Made by a program: the position numbers and the translations under genes
Notes under the pieces: model-generated
Told to the model about the DNA's origin: nothing
Seen by the model: the letters and a program-made list of their open reading frames with translations, nothing else
Database searches by the model: none
Shown: one piece after another, positions 42,001 through 52,050 of the stretch
How positions within the stretch are numbered: the first letter of the stretch is position 1
Layout of the letters: the number at the start of each line of letters is the position of its first letter
NCBI GenBank assembly: GCA_000727475.1
Contig: KL647312.1
Coordinates: 1-64,000 of the forward strand
Source of the DNA: Sarcocystis neurona
Taxonomy: Eukaryota > Apicomplexa > Conoidasida > Eucoccidiorida > Sarcocystidae
Reading direction: 5' to 3'
DNA length: 64,000 nucleotides

Positions 42001-45000
42001 CTCACCTGGTGCTGTGACCCATCTATACATAAAATAGATTTCCTTCGGTTTCTCTGTCTCTCCCTCTATGTCACCTGTTGCGACGCAGCTGTATATATGT
42101 AATACGGCTGTCTGTTGCGTCAATCCTTTCCTTCCTCTCCTGTTTTTACCAACTTGCTCACGTCGTGGTCGGGCCACCACTTGTAGCTACTTCATCCGTT
42201 TCGCTGGGCGCGCCTTCCGTTTCTCGAAGCGCGGCAATGGCGGTGCTGCTGCTGACGAATGCTGCCCCCCCCAGGATCTTCGGCCTGCACCAGCAGTTTC
42301 TATTATCGAGACAGACGTTGAGGTGGAATTCAAGCCGCCCGAAGGATACGCCGAAGCAGCAGCGAGAGACGCGGCAGCAGCAGCTGCAGCAGCAGCAGCT
42401 TCAAGTGAGAGCTCCAGCAACAACGACACTCAAGACCGGGCCACCGGCGAAGGAACAGCAGAGCAGCAGAGCAACAGCCGCAGCAGCAGCAGAGCAGCAG
42501 CGACAACAGCAGAGCAGCAGCGACAACAGCAGAGCAGCAGCGACAGCAGCAGAGCAGCAGCGACAGCAGCAGAACAGCAGCGACAGCAGCAGAGCAACAG
42601 CAGCAGAGCAGCAGTAGGAGCAGGAGTTCATATTTTGACGGTAGCAAATTGGTAGTAGTAATTGTTGTTGTTGTAGTCGCAGCAGTGGCGTTGTTGCTGG
42701 TTGTTGGCGTGTTAGCAGTTGACGAGTTGGTGACAGTTATCATACGCACACGCGGTAGTCGTAGCAGGTGCCGCAGACATGAAAGGCCTGGCGTTGTTCT
42801 CAGGAGTCTGATGCATGTGTCAATAGGAAAACTGTTGCTGCTTCTGCTAGCAGTCGTCGTCGCGATATTTGTGGGCAAAACAGTATTCTTGGTCGTCGTC
42901 GCCGTCGTCGTCGCAGTAGTAGTAGTCGTGTTACCAGTAGAAATAACAGCGTTGCAAGGAGGTGCACTGCTACCAAGAGCATTGTTGGCAGTGTAGTAGT
43001 CGTGCGAGTCGTACGAGCAGCACGAGGGAAAAGGAAGGAGAATGAGCGCCTACGAATGTCATTAGTGCCGTAGTAGTAGTAGTAGTAGTAGTAGCAATAG
43101 TAGTAGTAGGGCTGCTGCTGCCATTGTCGGAGCAGTGGTAGTGGAAGTCGTAGTGGAGCCCGCAGGCGTAGGACTCTCGTTCGTAGCGCAGTCGTGTAGT
43201 AGTAGTCGTAGTAGTAGTAGTCGTAGTAGTAATAGTAGTAGTAGAATTAGTAGTAGCAGTAGTGGTGGTAGTAGTGCTGCCAGTCGAAGGAGTAACAGGA
43301 GAAGTCGTGGCAAGCGTGCACGCGCAGGCTTCTCATTTGTAGCGCAGTAGTCTTGTTGTGGGGAGCCGGAGGAGCCGCACGAGCAGCAACGGCAGTAGTG
43401 GCAATGCTGCTGGGAGTCCCAACCGCGTCCACACGTCAAAGGAGTTGCTAGTGTAGTGCCACATCAAATACTCGTAGTTGTATGGCCGTCAGTGGTAATA
43501 ACAGTAGTACGCTTATGTGTAGTTAGATCAGTGCTGGCACTCGAAATACTAGCAGTCGTCCTACTACTACGACTAGGACTATTACTAGTGGTGTGTCAGC
43601 AATACGAGGAGTAGTAGTAGTCATTGTAGTACTCTTACGACTTGTCGCCGTAGTAGTTGCAGTAGTGGCAGTAGCAGCTGTACTACTAGTGCTACCAGTA
43701 GCCGTAGTAGTGTAGAATACTCGCTCCGTTCCTAGGGGCTGTTGTACTAGTGTCATGACTACTTGTACTAGTAGTAGTAATACTAGTGGTAGTAGTAGTA
43801 GTGCTTGTAGTAGTAAAAATAGTACTATTACCAGCAGCAGGTGTTGGTGTGGTACTGCTGTTACTACTTGTAGTTGAAGCCGTAGTCGTCGTAATAGGTG
43901 GTTCTTCTTGCAGTAGTAGTAAGAGTAGATCGTAGCAGTAGTAGTAGCAGGCGGAGTAGTCGTAGGAGTAGTACTGGAGTAGTACTTCTTGCAGTAGTAG
44001 TAGGAGTAGTAGCAGTACATGTGGTGAGCCTTGCAGTCGAAGTTCCGACTTTCTGACTTCGCTGAAGAGAGATACGTATTTGTAGAAACGGGGGAATTTC
44101 TGCCGAAGCAGCAGAACTGGAGCCGAGGACGAGGACCGCATGTTCTCGTACCGCGCTGCAGCGTCCTCGTCTTCCTTGTGGAGAAGCAGGGAGTCCTCAA
44201 GCAGGAACAGCAGTCCCACTCGCGTACAAAGTTACTAGAATTCTGAATTGACTACTAGAAAACTCAACATATATATATATACGCACGTACATACATACAT
44301 ATGTATGTATATACACAGCTGTGTGTTTGTCGAAGACGCATGCGCGTTTCCTCTGCCATTCTGCGATAGACGTATACCTCCTGTGCTTGTATGTGTAAAC
44401 ATGTGTACCTACATATATATGTGTGCCTCTCCAGACATATGTATATAAAGATAGGGAGAGATGGGCAGATAAATTTACATATATGTGGATGGCTAGATGC
44501 ATATATATGTATATATGGATATACGTATATATGCCTGTATGTGTATACGTTTGTCCTTCCATGCGTACGTATGCCTCCACATATAGATAGATAGATAGAT
44601 AGAAATTTATATATATATGTATGTGGTGGAGTATATAGACGAATGAGAGAACATATCTTTGTGTGGAGAACGGGCTTGATGCTTCGGGTGTATCCTACTT
44701 CTTGGTCTCTGTTTCGTAGAAGAAGCGGCACGGGAAGAAGAAGCAGCGGCAGCAGAAGCGGAGCAGCGGCAGCCGACGGAGAAGAAGCGGGTTCTCGTAA
44801 GAATTTTCTCTTCTACTACGTCGACGTGTATACCACACATATATACAGATATTACCAACTACACGTCCTCACAAGTATGTTCTTTCGTATCCTTATACAC
44901 ACGTACTACACATCTATAAATATACGTTATCAACTATATGTGCGCGTGCGTTTATTCAGTTATAACTATACAGATGCAAGAGAGATATATGTACATGTAC

Positions 45001-47332
45001 ATACGCCCTGTGCATGTATATGTATATGATCGTGGCTACGTACATTTATACACATACATGGATATATATATATATGTATGTGTCTCATTAAGGAAGTAAG
45101 ACGCACATACATATATGATTCTGTGTACATATATTTTTGTAGATACCTGGATATGTTCATACGTGTATACGCATATACGTATGTGGATCTGCCCGAGTAA
45201 AAGAAAGGAATATATATATTCATGTCCATAGGTCTAGCAACACGTGTGACTCCGGTGCCTTATAGTTATTTGCAGCTCTCTCCTTTTTCTACAGATCCAT
45301 GCGTCTTTTTCTTATCTGCCGGATATACTGACTCGTCTTTCTGCTGCTGCTGCTGCTTTTTGCTGCTGGAGGCGCACGCGCTGCCCCTGCTGCTGCTGCG
45401 CCTGCTTCGTCCTATCTGCCTGTGTCTGCAGGCGTCTCTAGATACCTGTTCCCTACATGTGTGTATGCCAGCACCCCAGGACTATATTGCCACTGGCCCG
45501 TCCCTCCCCGCCGGTCCCCATCATCCCCCTTCTCTGTTGCTCCTGCTGTCTGCAGCTACTCCTTTTCTGCCGTGCTCCTGCTGCTGTTACTCTTGCCGCT
45601 CCTCTTCTTCTTGCAGCAGCTGCTGCTGCTCTTGTGCGACTCCTGCTAGGGCTCTTTCTTCCGCTCCTGCAACCCCTGCTGCTGCTACGGACTCTGCTGC
45701 TGCTGGAACTCCTGCTGCTGCTGCGGGTCCTGCTGCTACGACTTGTGCCGCGTCTTTTTCTTCTGTTATTGCATATGTTGTTACTTGATAAACTTTCTTA
45801 GTTCAGCGGCAAAGGCTGTCGCCTAGACGGGAAGGCGATCCGCACGACTCCTTCAAACGGTGGCGTTGCTGAGACAGGAGAACAACCTGAGAACAACGAG
45901 CCGTGGAAAAATAGACTTCCCAATGGAGTGAAGGTGAAGAAGAAAACCTTTTCTTCCGTTTTAATTCTGCTGTTCTTCTCTTGTTCCTCCTCGTCTTCTT
46001 CAGGTCCTTTTTCTAATGTTGTAGTTGCTGTGTGGCCACTTTCCTGCTGCTGGCGGCTGCTGCTGCTGCAGTAGCCACTCCCCTGCGGCTGTTGCTGCTG
46101 CTTCGGCTGCTGCTAGTGTTCTTGCTCCTCTCTTTGCTACTTCGTCTACGACGACCTCTTCTCGGTCCCTTCCATCTCTTCTCTTTTTTCTTGTTCTTCT
46201 CCTTTTGCTTCTGCCCCTTCGCCTGCTTCTTCGTTTCTTCTCTCAGGTGTCATTCCCCTCCTCTCTCCGTGAACCTCGTCTTCCGCCCACCTCCTCTTGC
46301 AGTGGACAGCACTGTTCATTTCCTCCCTTTTTTAGTCAGTCTCTGCCTATTCTTCTACATGAGCTTTCTCTTCGAATATTTGTTTTGCTGTCCTGCCATA
46401 CGCATGAGGGTGGTGCCTGTGTTCATAATTTCCTCGACTTCGTACCGTCGCCGTCACTTTTTTATTTCATATGCGTCTCGTGAAAACTTTTCTCCTTTTC
46501 ACTTTCTCTCCTTTTCGTCTCGAAAGTGCCCCCGTTGCACTGTCATTCCCTTCTTCCTCCTCCTTTCTTTTCTCCCCCGTGCAAATCTTCTTCTCTGTTC
46601 TCCTTTTCCTCCTCGTCCTTCGTTGCAGCTGGAAGTTGCTTCCTGCTCTTCGTCTTCCTTGTGTGCTCCCCCCTCCGCCTCCGTCTCCACCTGTTGTGAC
46701 CCCTGCTCTCTCTACTTTTTGCTCGTCGAGTATTTGTTTGTTCCCATTTTCCTTTAATTCTTCTCATTTCATCTTCCGTGCAAACGCATTCGAAGTTCGT
46801 GTGTTTGTTTTTCTTCTTCGTTCTTCCCATTTTCTGCCATCATCTGTCTGTCTTCGTCCGGGTCTCTTCGTTCTATTCTTCCCTTCGTTTCTCTCCTGGC
46901 CCCTCCCTTCCCCAACTTTTTACGTCTCCTCCGTCCTCCGTCTGTCTGTGTGCTTTTTCTGACTTCGTCGGTGTCTCTCCTGCCCTTCTTCTTCTGCTGC
47001 TGTCACTGCATCTCTCCTACAACGCGCTCCTTTCTTCATTTCTGTGTCTTTTTCCTTCCCCTCTCTCCCCTTCCCCACCCCTGTGCGCGCCGCCCTACCA
47101 GACGTACTGCGCGGAGTACGAAGAACTAAAGCGCTCGGGACGAATCCCTGGGGTTGTAGGAAAAGTACGGAGGGGCGTAGGTGCACCAGGGACAACAAGC
47201 AGCAGCAGCGGAGGAGGAGGAGGCGGAGGGGCAGGAAGTGGAAGAGGAGGGGGAAGAGAAGGAGGTGAAGCAGAAGGCAAGAACGATTCGTCGTTTGTTG
47301 CGTTCAAAGGCAAAGGAAACACCTTGTTATAA
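30046..47332 (+). CDS. UFD1: UFD1 ubiquitin-fusion degradation protein, at least 9 exons
   Basis: UFD1 pairs with NPL4 as substrate adaptor of the CDC48/p97 ATPase, extracting ubiquitylated proteins in ER-associated degradation. Exons: 30046-30151 (or from 30016), 32065-32150, 33576-33644, 36275-36405, 39126-39219, 42275 to about 42613, 44720-44796, 45807-45933 and 47102-47332. The first five and the last two joins are phase-exact and restore family sequence: [130 protein letters not shown], then [20 protein letters not shown] and the C-terminal [12 protein letters not shown]. Uncertain points: the first codon, the end of the Ala/Gln-rich sixth exon (strong phase-1 donor at 42404, or phase-0 sites near 42613) and the start of the seventh. 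Length about 350-420 residues. No targeting leader is seen, so it is more likely the cytosolic/ER protein than an apicoplast paralogue. Confidence 0.9.
31815..32010. repeat. CTG-rich repeats before UFD1 exon 2
   Basis: CTGCTG runs with the repeated phrase CACCTGGTGCTGCT (copies near 31900, 31937 and 31952). The tract lies in the UFD1 intron 30152-32064 and ends about 60 bp before the T-rich acceptor. The open Ala/Pro and Leu frames across it are repeat artefacts. Confidence 0.8.
32299..33307. repeat. Cluster of GCTAGC hexamers in a UFD1 intron
   Basis: GCTAGC occurs at 32299, 32441, 32468, 32536, 32634 and 33302, inside intron 32151-33575. The copy at 32536 is the centre of a perfect 12-bp palindrome, GTCGCTAGCGAC (32533-32544). 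About 0.25 would be expected per kb. Confidence 0.85.
32931..33160. repeat. 100-bp tandem repeat, three copies, plus one distant copy
   Basis: A core of the type CACTYGAATATAAGTAAATTCA starts at 32931, 33031 and 33131, exactly 100 bp apart, each followed by TA/TGTA microsatellite. A fourth copy of the core occurs at about 34855-34885 in the next UFD1 intron. Confidence 0.85.
34205..34590. repeat. Repeated 14-bp palindrome GGTGTACGTACACC
   Basis: Perfect inverted-repeat copies at 34205-34218 and 34577-34590, with a one-base variant (GGTGTATGTACACC) at 34459-34472. Another perfect copy is at 55764-55777. All lie in non-coding DNA. Confidence 0.9.
38891..39110. repeat. 145-bp tandem duplication ending at a UFD1 acceptor
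   Basis: The unit beginning TGTACTGACGGTGACGGAGTGG at 38891 recurs at 39036 as TGTATTGACGATGACGGAGTGG. The second copy runs to within about 20 bp of the acceptor used for the UFD1 exon at 39126. Confidence 0.85.
39800..40515. repeat. Degenerate minisatellite, period about 150 bp
   Basis: Repeated phrases TACGTAGGCTTCYG (near 40023, 40225 and 40380, with variants near 39905 and 40048) and GTGGATTTCTG (39813, 40091 and 40430) alternate with TA and CATATG tracts. It lies in the UFD1 intron 39220-42274. Long Ile/Tyr/Thr minus-strand frames here are artefacts. Confidence 0.75.
41028..41100. repeat. TA and GA microsatellite
   Basis: TATATATATA followed by GAGAGAGAGAGAAAGAGA and more TA sequence, within a UFD1 intron. 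Similar short TA tracts (more than 15 bp) recur about every 500-1000 bp through the window. Confidence 0.85.
42355..42613 (+). repeat. CAG-type repeats inside or next to UFD1 exon 6
   Basis: Pure GCAGCAGCAG stretches are followed by a 24-bp unit of the form AGCAGCAGCGACARCAGCAG repeated about five times (42480-42600). In the UFD1 frame it reads Ala-rich, then Gln/Arg/Ser-rich with an 8-residue period. Whether it is translated depends on which donor ends the exon. Confidence 0.85.
43065..44015. repeat. TAG/GTA (CTA) trinucleotide-rich block
   Basis: About 950 bp dominated by GTAGTAGTAG and related ACTACTAGT triplets with interspersed unique words, in the UFD1 region between exons 6 and 7. It differs from the CAG tracts elsewhere and gives long Thr/Ser/Leu frames by composition. 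Confidence 0.8.
45335..45780. repeat. CTG/TGC-rich tract in UFD1 intron
   Basis: Dense TGCTGCTGC with CCTGCTGCT phrases in intron 44797-45806. Weaker copies of the same composition continue at 46040-46120 in the next intron. Confidence 0.8.
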
Positions 47333-47837
47333 AGAGCACTGCTGAAGACGACACGTCAAGTGTCCCGACGCCTGGATATATAAGTATATATTTGCAAGTC
47401 TATGTGTGAGAGTATACTTCTTTGTACGTGTCTGCAGGTCGGGAAAGAAGTGTGTCTCGACGTATGTTGCGACACATGTAATAAAGAAAGGAGCTTTTCA
47501 CTGCCGGACTTCGTTGTTCTTCAGCAGAAGCACGAGCACCGGGGCTAGTGACCCTATATATAATCTTGTAGTTATCTGTGGACATGACCAAGAGCGGCGA
47601 GAAGACGTTCAATTAGAAGCAGACGCAGCAGCAGCACCTACATCACGCACGTACTTCCATTTTATACGTGTGCAGGTATGACCACATATATGTGTCTACA
47701 CATGTATATCCACGAATAAACGTATGCATATATACACGTCTGATACACGTATATATATATATATATATTTCTATTAATTTGTGTGTATGTGTGTCTGGAC
47801 ATACGTGCCTACAGATGGTATTCATCCACAAACAAAG

Positions 47838-47875
<38 letters not shown>

Positions 47876-50451
47876 TTTAGTGTTTATAGATATGTATTGA
47901 TGTGTAAGTATATATATATATATATACATCTATGCTAATGTATATAGATCTGTAGGGATGTATATGTATATGTACGTTCTTTTTATGAATAGAGGTTTAC
48001 GTGTGCGTCAATATGTATATCTCTTCATACGTTACATGTGTACTTATACGTCGGTATCTGTGTCGATCACTTTTCGGTATCTACGTCTGTGTATATGGCT
48101 ATATATGTATGCATCTACATGTGTCTCGCCATGTAATTAGGCTTATACGTAGTGATATATATATGTGTATAAATGTGTAACTATATGTGTCCATAACCGT
48201 CTCAACTTCTATCACGCTGTGTACATATATACATATATATACCTCTCCGTGCGTCATTCTCTGTTTATGTATGATAAAACTTTTACATATATTTACTACC
48301 ATCATGCACACGTGCGAGGACGTTTCTTTGTGTGTGCCTGAGTGTAGTGTTGCATCTCCTGATCACGTTCTTGCTGACGTAGAGACTGTGCTGCCGTTGA
48401 ATAGTCCACCGCTTTACCTGTCCTTTTGAGAAGAGAAAGGACTACAAATCCCGTTTCTTTACGTAAAAGTTTCTCTTTAGAAACAGCAGGGTATACAGAT
48501 TAATATATAAAAGGGTACATGTCGATACATATGTGTATCTGTGGACAAAAACAGTTACATGCACGTGGATCCGTTTGTGCGTCGGCGCGAGTCCCCATAT
48601 AAGAGTAATTATGTTCATATATATATATCGGGAGCACGAGAAAGAGGGACAGAGAGAGAGTGACGCACATAACCATCCATACATCTACATATATAGATCC
48701 GTCTAAATAAGTATTATATGTATATTTATACACGTGCATGTTTGTTTACGCGTATGCATATGTATATATATATATATATATATATGTAGATATGTGTAGG
48801 TAGGTATGTATGTGGGTGCACGCCTGTATGTATAGAAACGTGTATGCATTTATATATATATATATATATATATACATATGTAATGTATGAGTGTATAGGT
48901 GTGCTTACGTACACATATGTAAGAGAGAGAGAGGGACGAGTGGTTCCGATTGTAGGCGTACGTGTACTGGGATATGATATATATATATATATATGCCTAA
49001 GAATAAAAATATATATATGTAAATATTTGCTTCTATATTTACACGATTACGAACGAGGCTGTCGGTTGTGGCATCCCAGAGCATTCCCGAGATTCATATG
49101 AAATTGAATATGCCATACGTGTAACTTCATATACACTCGTATGTATATGAATCTGTATATATATATATATATATACGTGCACAGGATTTGAACTTGTCGA
49201 CTGGCCGTGGAGCACTGCAGGATCGTCGCAGGATCGTGTTCCAGAAGGCAGTGTTGTACTTCTGTGAACGTCTCTTTCTCTGTACCTAGGTGTGTAATCC
49301 TCTGTTGATACCTGTCTGTATACGTATACATATATATATATATATATTAGATAGATAGATGTACAGAGATAGAAGAGGCGCTTCCGGTGCTATGTTGCGG
49401 AATAGTGTCGGAATATTGTGAACGAGTGAGAAGGAAACTGCCCGTGCGCATGCAGCCTGTGTACGTTGATACGCATCAGACAATTTATTCACGTAGTTTT
49501 GGAAATGCTACATCTCTACGTAATATGAGACAGAGGAAGATTTAGAACACGTTGACAGGAGTAGTGCAGAGCGGCTGTGTGGGGTCGCAGTGACACGTTG
49601 ACTGGCGGCACATGTTCAGCAAGGTAGATGATACTCCCAAAGGCAAAAATTTCCACAGATTTCTAGGGGTGGTGAGACCAGCGAATCCTAAAGAAAACAG
49701 CTTGTTTGTCCACTTGCGAAGGAACTCTAAGGTCGACGGATTATTGAAAGCGGAGTTGTCCCCCCACTGTGGCCTGCAGGAGATTCCTGCTGTTTCAGCG
49801 TGCTGCAGATAAAATTGTAGATTCCTACTATCTTCAGCAGATGCATACCAGTTCCCTACTATTTCTAAAAAAACGAATACAATCGAAGCCCTGAGGACCC
49901 CGACACTGCTGCTGCGTCACACCTGTGCTCGTTTACACCCACGTCGTTTCCTCAATGAGTGGCCACGTCTCCACGTAGCGCACACAACGGGTCGGTCTAC
50001 CGCCTTTTCCTGCCTAATACACGTAGCATTATCTATTAATATCCATACATATTCATGTGTAGATGTTACCGTTCCGCTTGCGTTTTGTGGCACGGGCATC
50101 TCGCAGTGTTGTCCACACTCGCTTTCCCGAGTTTGACCGAATATCGACGGACACGTCCTCCAACGTGCATCACGATTGCAGCGCCACGAGCCCTTTCTCT
50201 ACACCTACACGTGCAAATAGCGGATACGACGCGATACAAGTTACATGAGTTCGCATTATTCACGCGCGCGTTTCTATTTCCGCCTAACTACCTGCAGGCA
50301 CATATTTTGACGAAGTGTTCCACAAACGCGGCTACCGTGGATACGGTCGCCGCGACACTGCAGGCCGTCCTCGTACACTATGAAACTGCTGTGGGCACGT
50401 GGAAGTCCGGATATATCTATGAAGAGGTTTCTTTACGCTTTTGTATGTCTA
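47333..50451. other. Repeat-rich region downstream of UFD1
   Basis: It must contain the UFD1 3' UTR and then TA-dominated microsatellites (tracts near 47750, 47845, 47910, 48765, 48855, 48980, 49155 and 49330). The frames at 49612-49812 (+) and 50055-50471 (+) are not recognisable. No gene supported. Confidence 0.5.
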
Positions 50452-51530
50452 TTAAGAAGGCGACAATCTGAAAGCGCTCCGCGCGCCTCCCAGCTGCAAG
50501 GTGCGCTGCCGAGACGACACCTGAAGCGACGCTTCGAGGAAGGGAAAAAAATAAGAGAAATCCCTACGGATCTGTGTGTGTGGGGGACGGGGGGTATAAA
50601 ACGTCTACCCGCGTACACATATATGAATTTATATCTTTTCACACCCACCTTACATATACGTATGCACACACACGCATACAAGGAGACTGAGAGAGAGCCT
50701 GAGAACGGAGCCGAATTACCGCTCCAGCGCAGTGAATGCGTGTTACTCGGTAGCGGCTTGCTGACGCCGTCTCCAGACTTTTGAAAGGTAGAGCGAGACA
50801 CGTTTTTTCTCGGTTGTCACTCACTTTCTTCTCAGCAATGTAGCTCCCACAAAGAGCCTCTTCCACAGGACAGACGCGACGTTTTCTCTCCTGCTCCTCA
50901 GCGGTAGCACCCAGGACACTACTATTCACATGTTGTACCTCCCAATGCATGGGTACGGGAAAAAAAGTGGAAAAGAGACTTCTACATTTATAATAGGCGT
51001 GGACACACCTATATATATGTGCCGCACATCTAAACGTATACGCGCATCATACATACTTATATACACACTCATGCGTAGAGAGTCTGTAAACTTTTACTCC
51101 TGGAAGGGCGATTCCTTGTATGTAAATCGTATCGCTTAATCCTCCTGGCCACACTGCACGTGCTACTGTAGACAGACACCCACAGACCTATGTATCTTTT
51201 TACATGTCTCCGTCACTTTCTTTGATGCGGAACCGCTTATACACACATACGTGTAGAGATACGCGTAAACCTGTATGCAGACATACATATACTTGTATGT
51301 ACTCGCTAAAGTGATTGCACGGGACTGCATCGCGCCGTTTCTTTCTGAGCTGCGGGAACGACAGGGGAAACGGTGGCGCTAAAGTCGAAAAAGAAAGAAA
51401 TCCAGACCTGCACAAAAAGTGGCCTTGTAATGCTTTCATAGAATAACGCGGGGCAGAGCTCTCTTGCTTTCTGCGCATGAAGCTGCGAAGTGTGTCGGTC
51501 GGCCGCACGAGAAGCACAGATAGAATCACT
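50452..51530 (-). CDS. Candidate unrecognised gene, three 3'-terminal exons
   Basis: Three minus-strand segments join with matching phase 0: about 51530-51408 (donor TGTGCAG|GTCTGG), 50938-50825 (38 residues; acceptor TGGGAG after a C/T-rich tract; donor AAGAAA|GTGAGT) and 50520-50452 (acceptor CGCTTCAG after a long T-rich tract; ends in TAA). The joined frame reads LHAQKARELCPALFYESI..., then VQHVNSSVLGATAEEQERKR, a Cys-containing CPVEEALCGSYIAEKK and the tail VSSRQRTLQLGGARSAFRLS. Introns of 469 and 304 bp resemble those of AsnRS. I do not recognise the family and cannot find the 5' exons; no ATG opens the first segment. The A/C-rich plus strand from here to 62 kb fits minus-strand transcription. 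It could be chance; confidence is low to moderate. Confidence 0.33.
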
Positions 51531-51949
51531 GCTGTTCTTTACTCTCTCTTCTCTCTATTTGAATGAGTGTCTCTTCCTCCCTGTCTCCTCTCTAGATACA
51601 TACAGATGCACACATGCGTTAAGACACACCGGAACACGTCTACGTATCCACACATATATATATAATATATGCACGCGCAGACTCACGCGAACGTACGTTT
51701 ACACCTACAGGAAGATATGCAGACACATTTGAATATTTTCCCCGGCTTCCAGCGGTTGCTGGGCACACGCTGGAGATAAATGAATTCATACCGTTGACGT
51801 TACCATGCCAGGCTGAATAGCTCACGCACAGGTACGTCTATGTGTTTTCCTCTGGCTGTCTTCCCGTACGCATATCTTTACGTATTTATACCGGAAGGTG
51901 TTCCACGCATGTGCCCCGCGGACCGCAGCAAAGCGCGTTGCAGCAATGC

Positions 51950-52050
51950 AGTTTCTTCAGCAGCAGCCTGCGGTAGAGCGGCGGCAGCCGCTTCGAAGGA
52001 GCCCTCGCAGCAGCAGCAGATGCGCTGCTGCAGCAACACGACCCCGCGCA
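51950..52050. repeat. GCAGCAG-rich stretch
   Basis: CAG/GCA triplets on the plus strand and CTG/TGC on the minus. Three frames are open on each strand across 51900-52100, so coding cannot be judged from openness alone. Confidence 0.7.

Noticed and set aside
49180..49255. tRNA-like T-loop word GTTCAAATCC on the minus strand
   Set aside because: No A box, a mismatched T stem and no cloverleaf.
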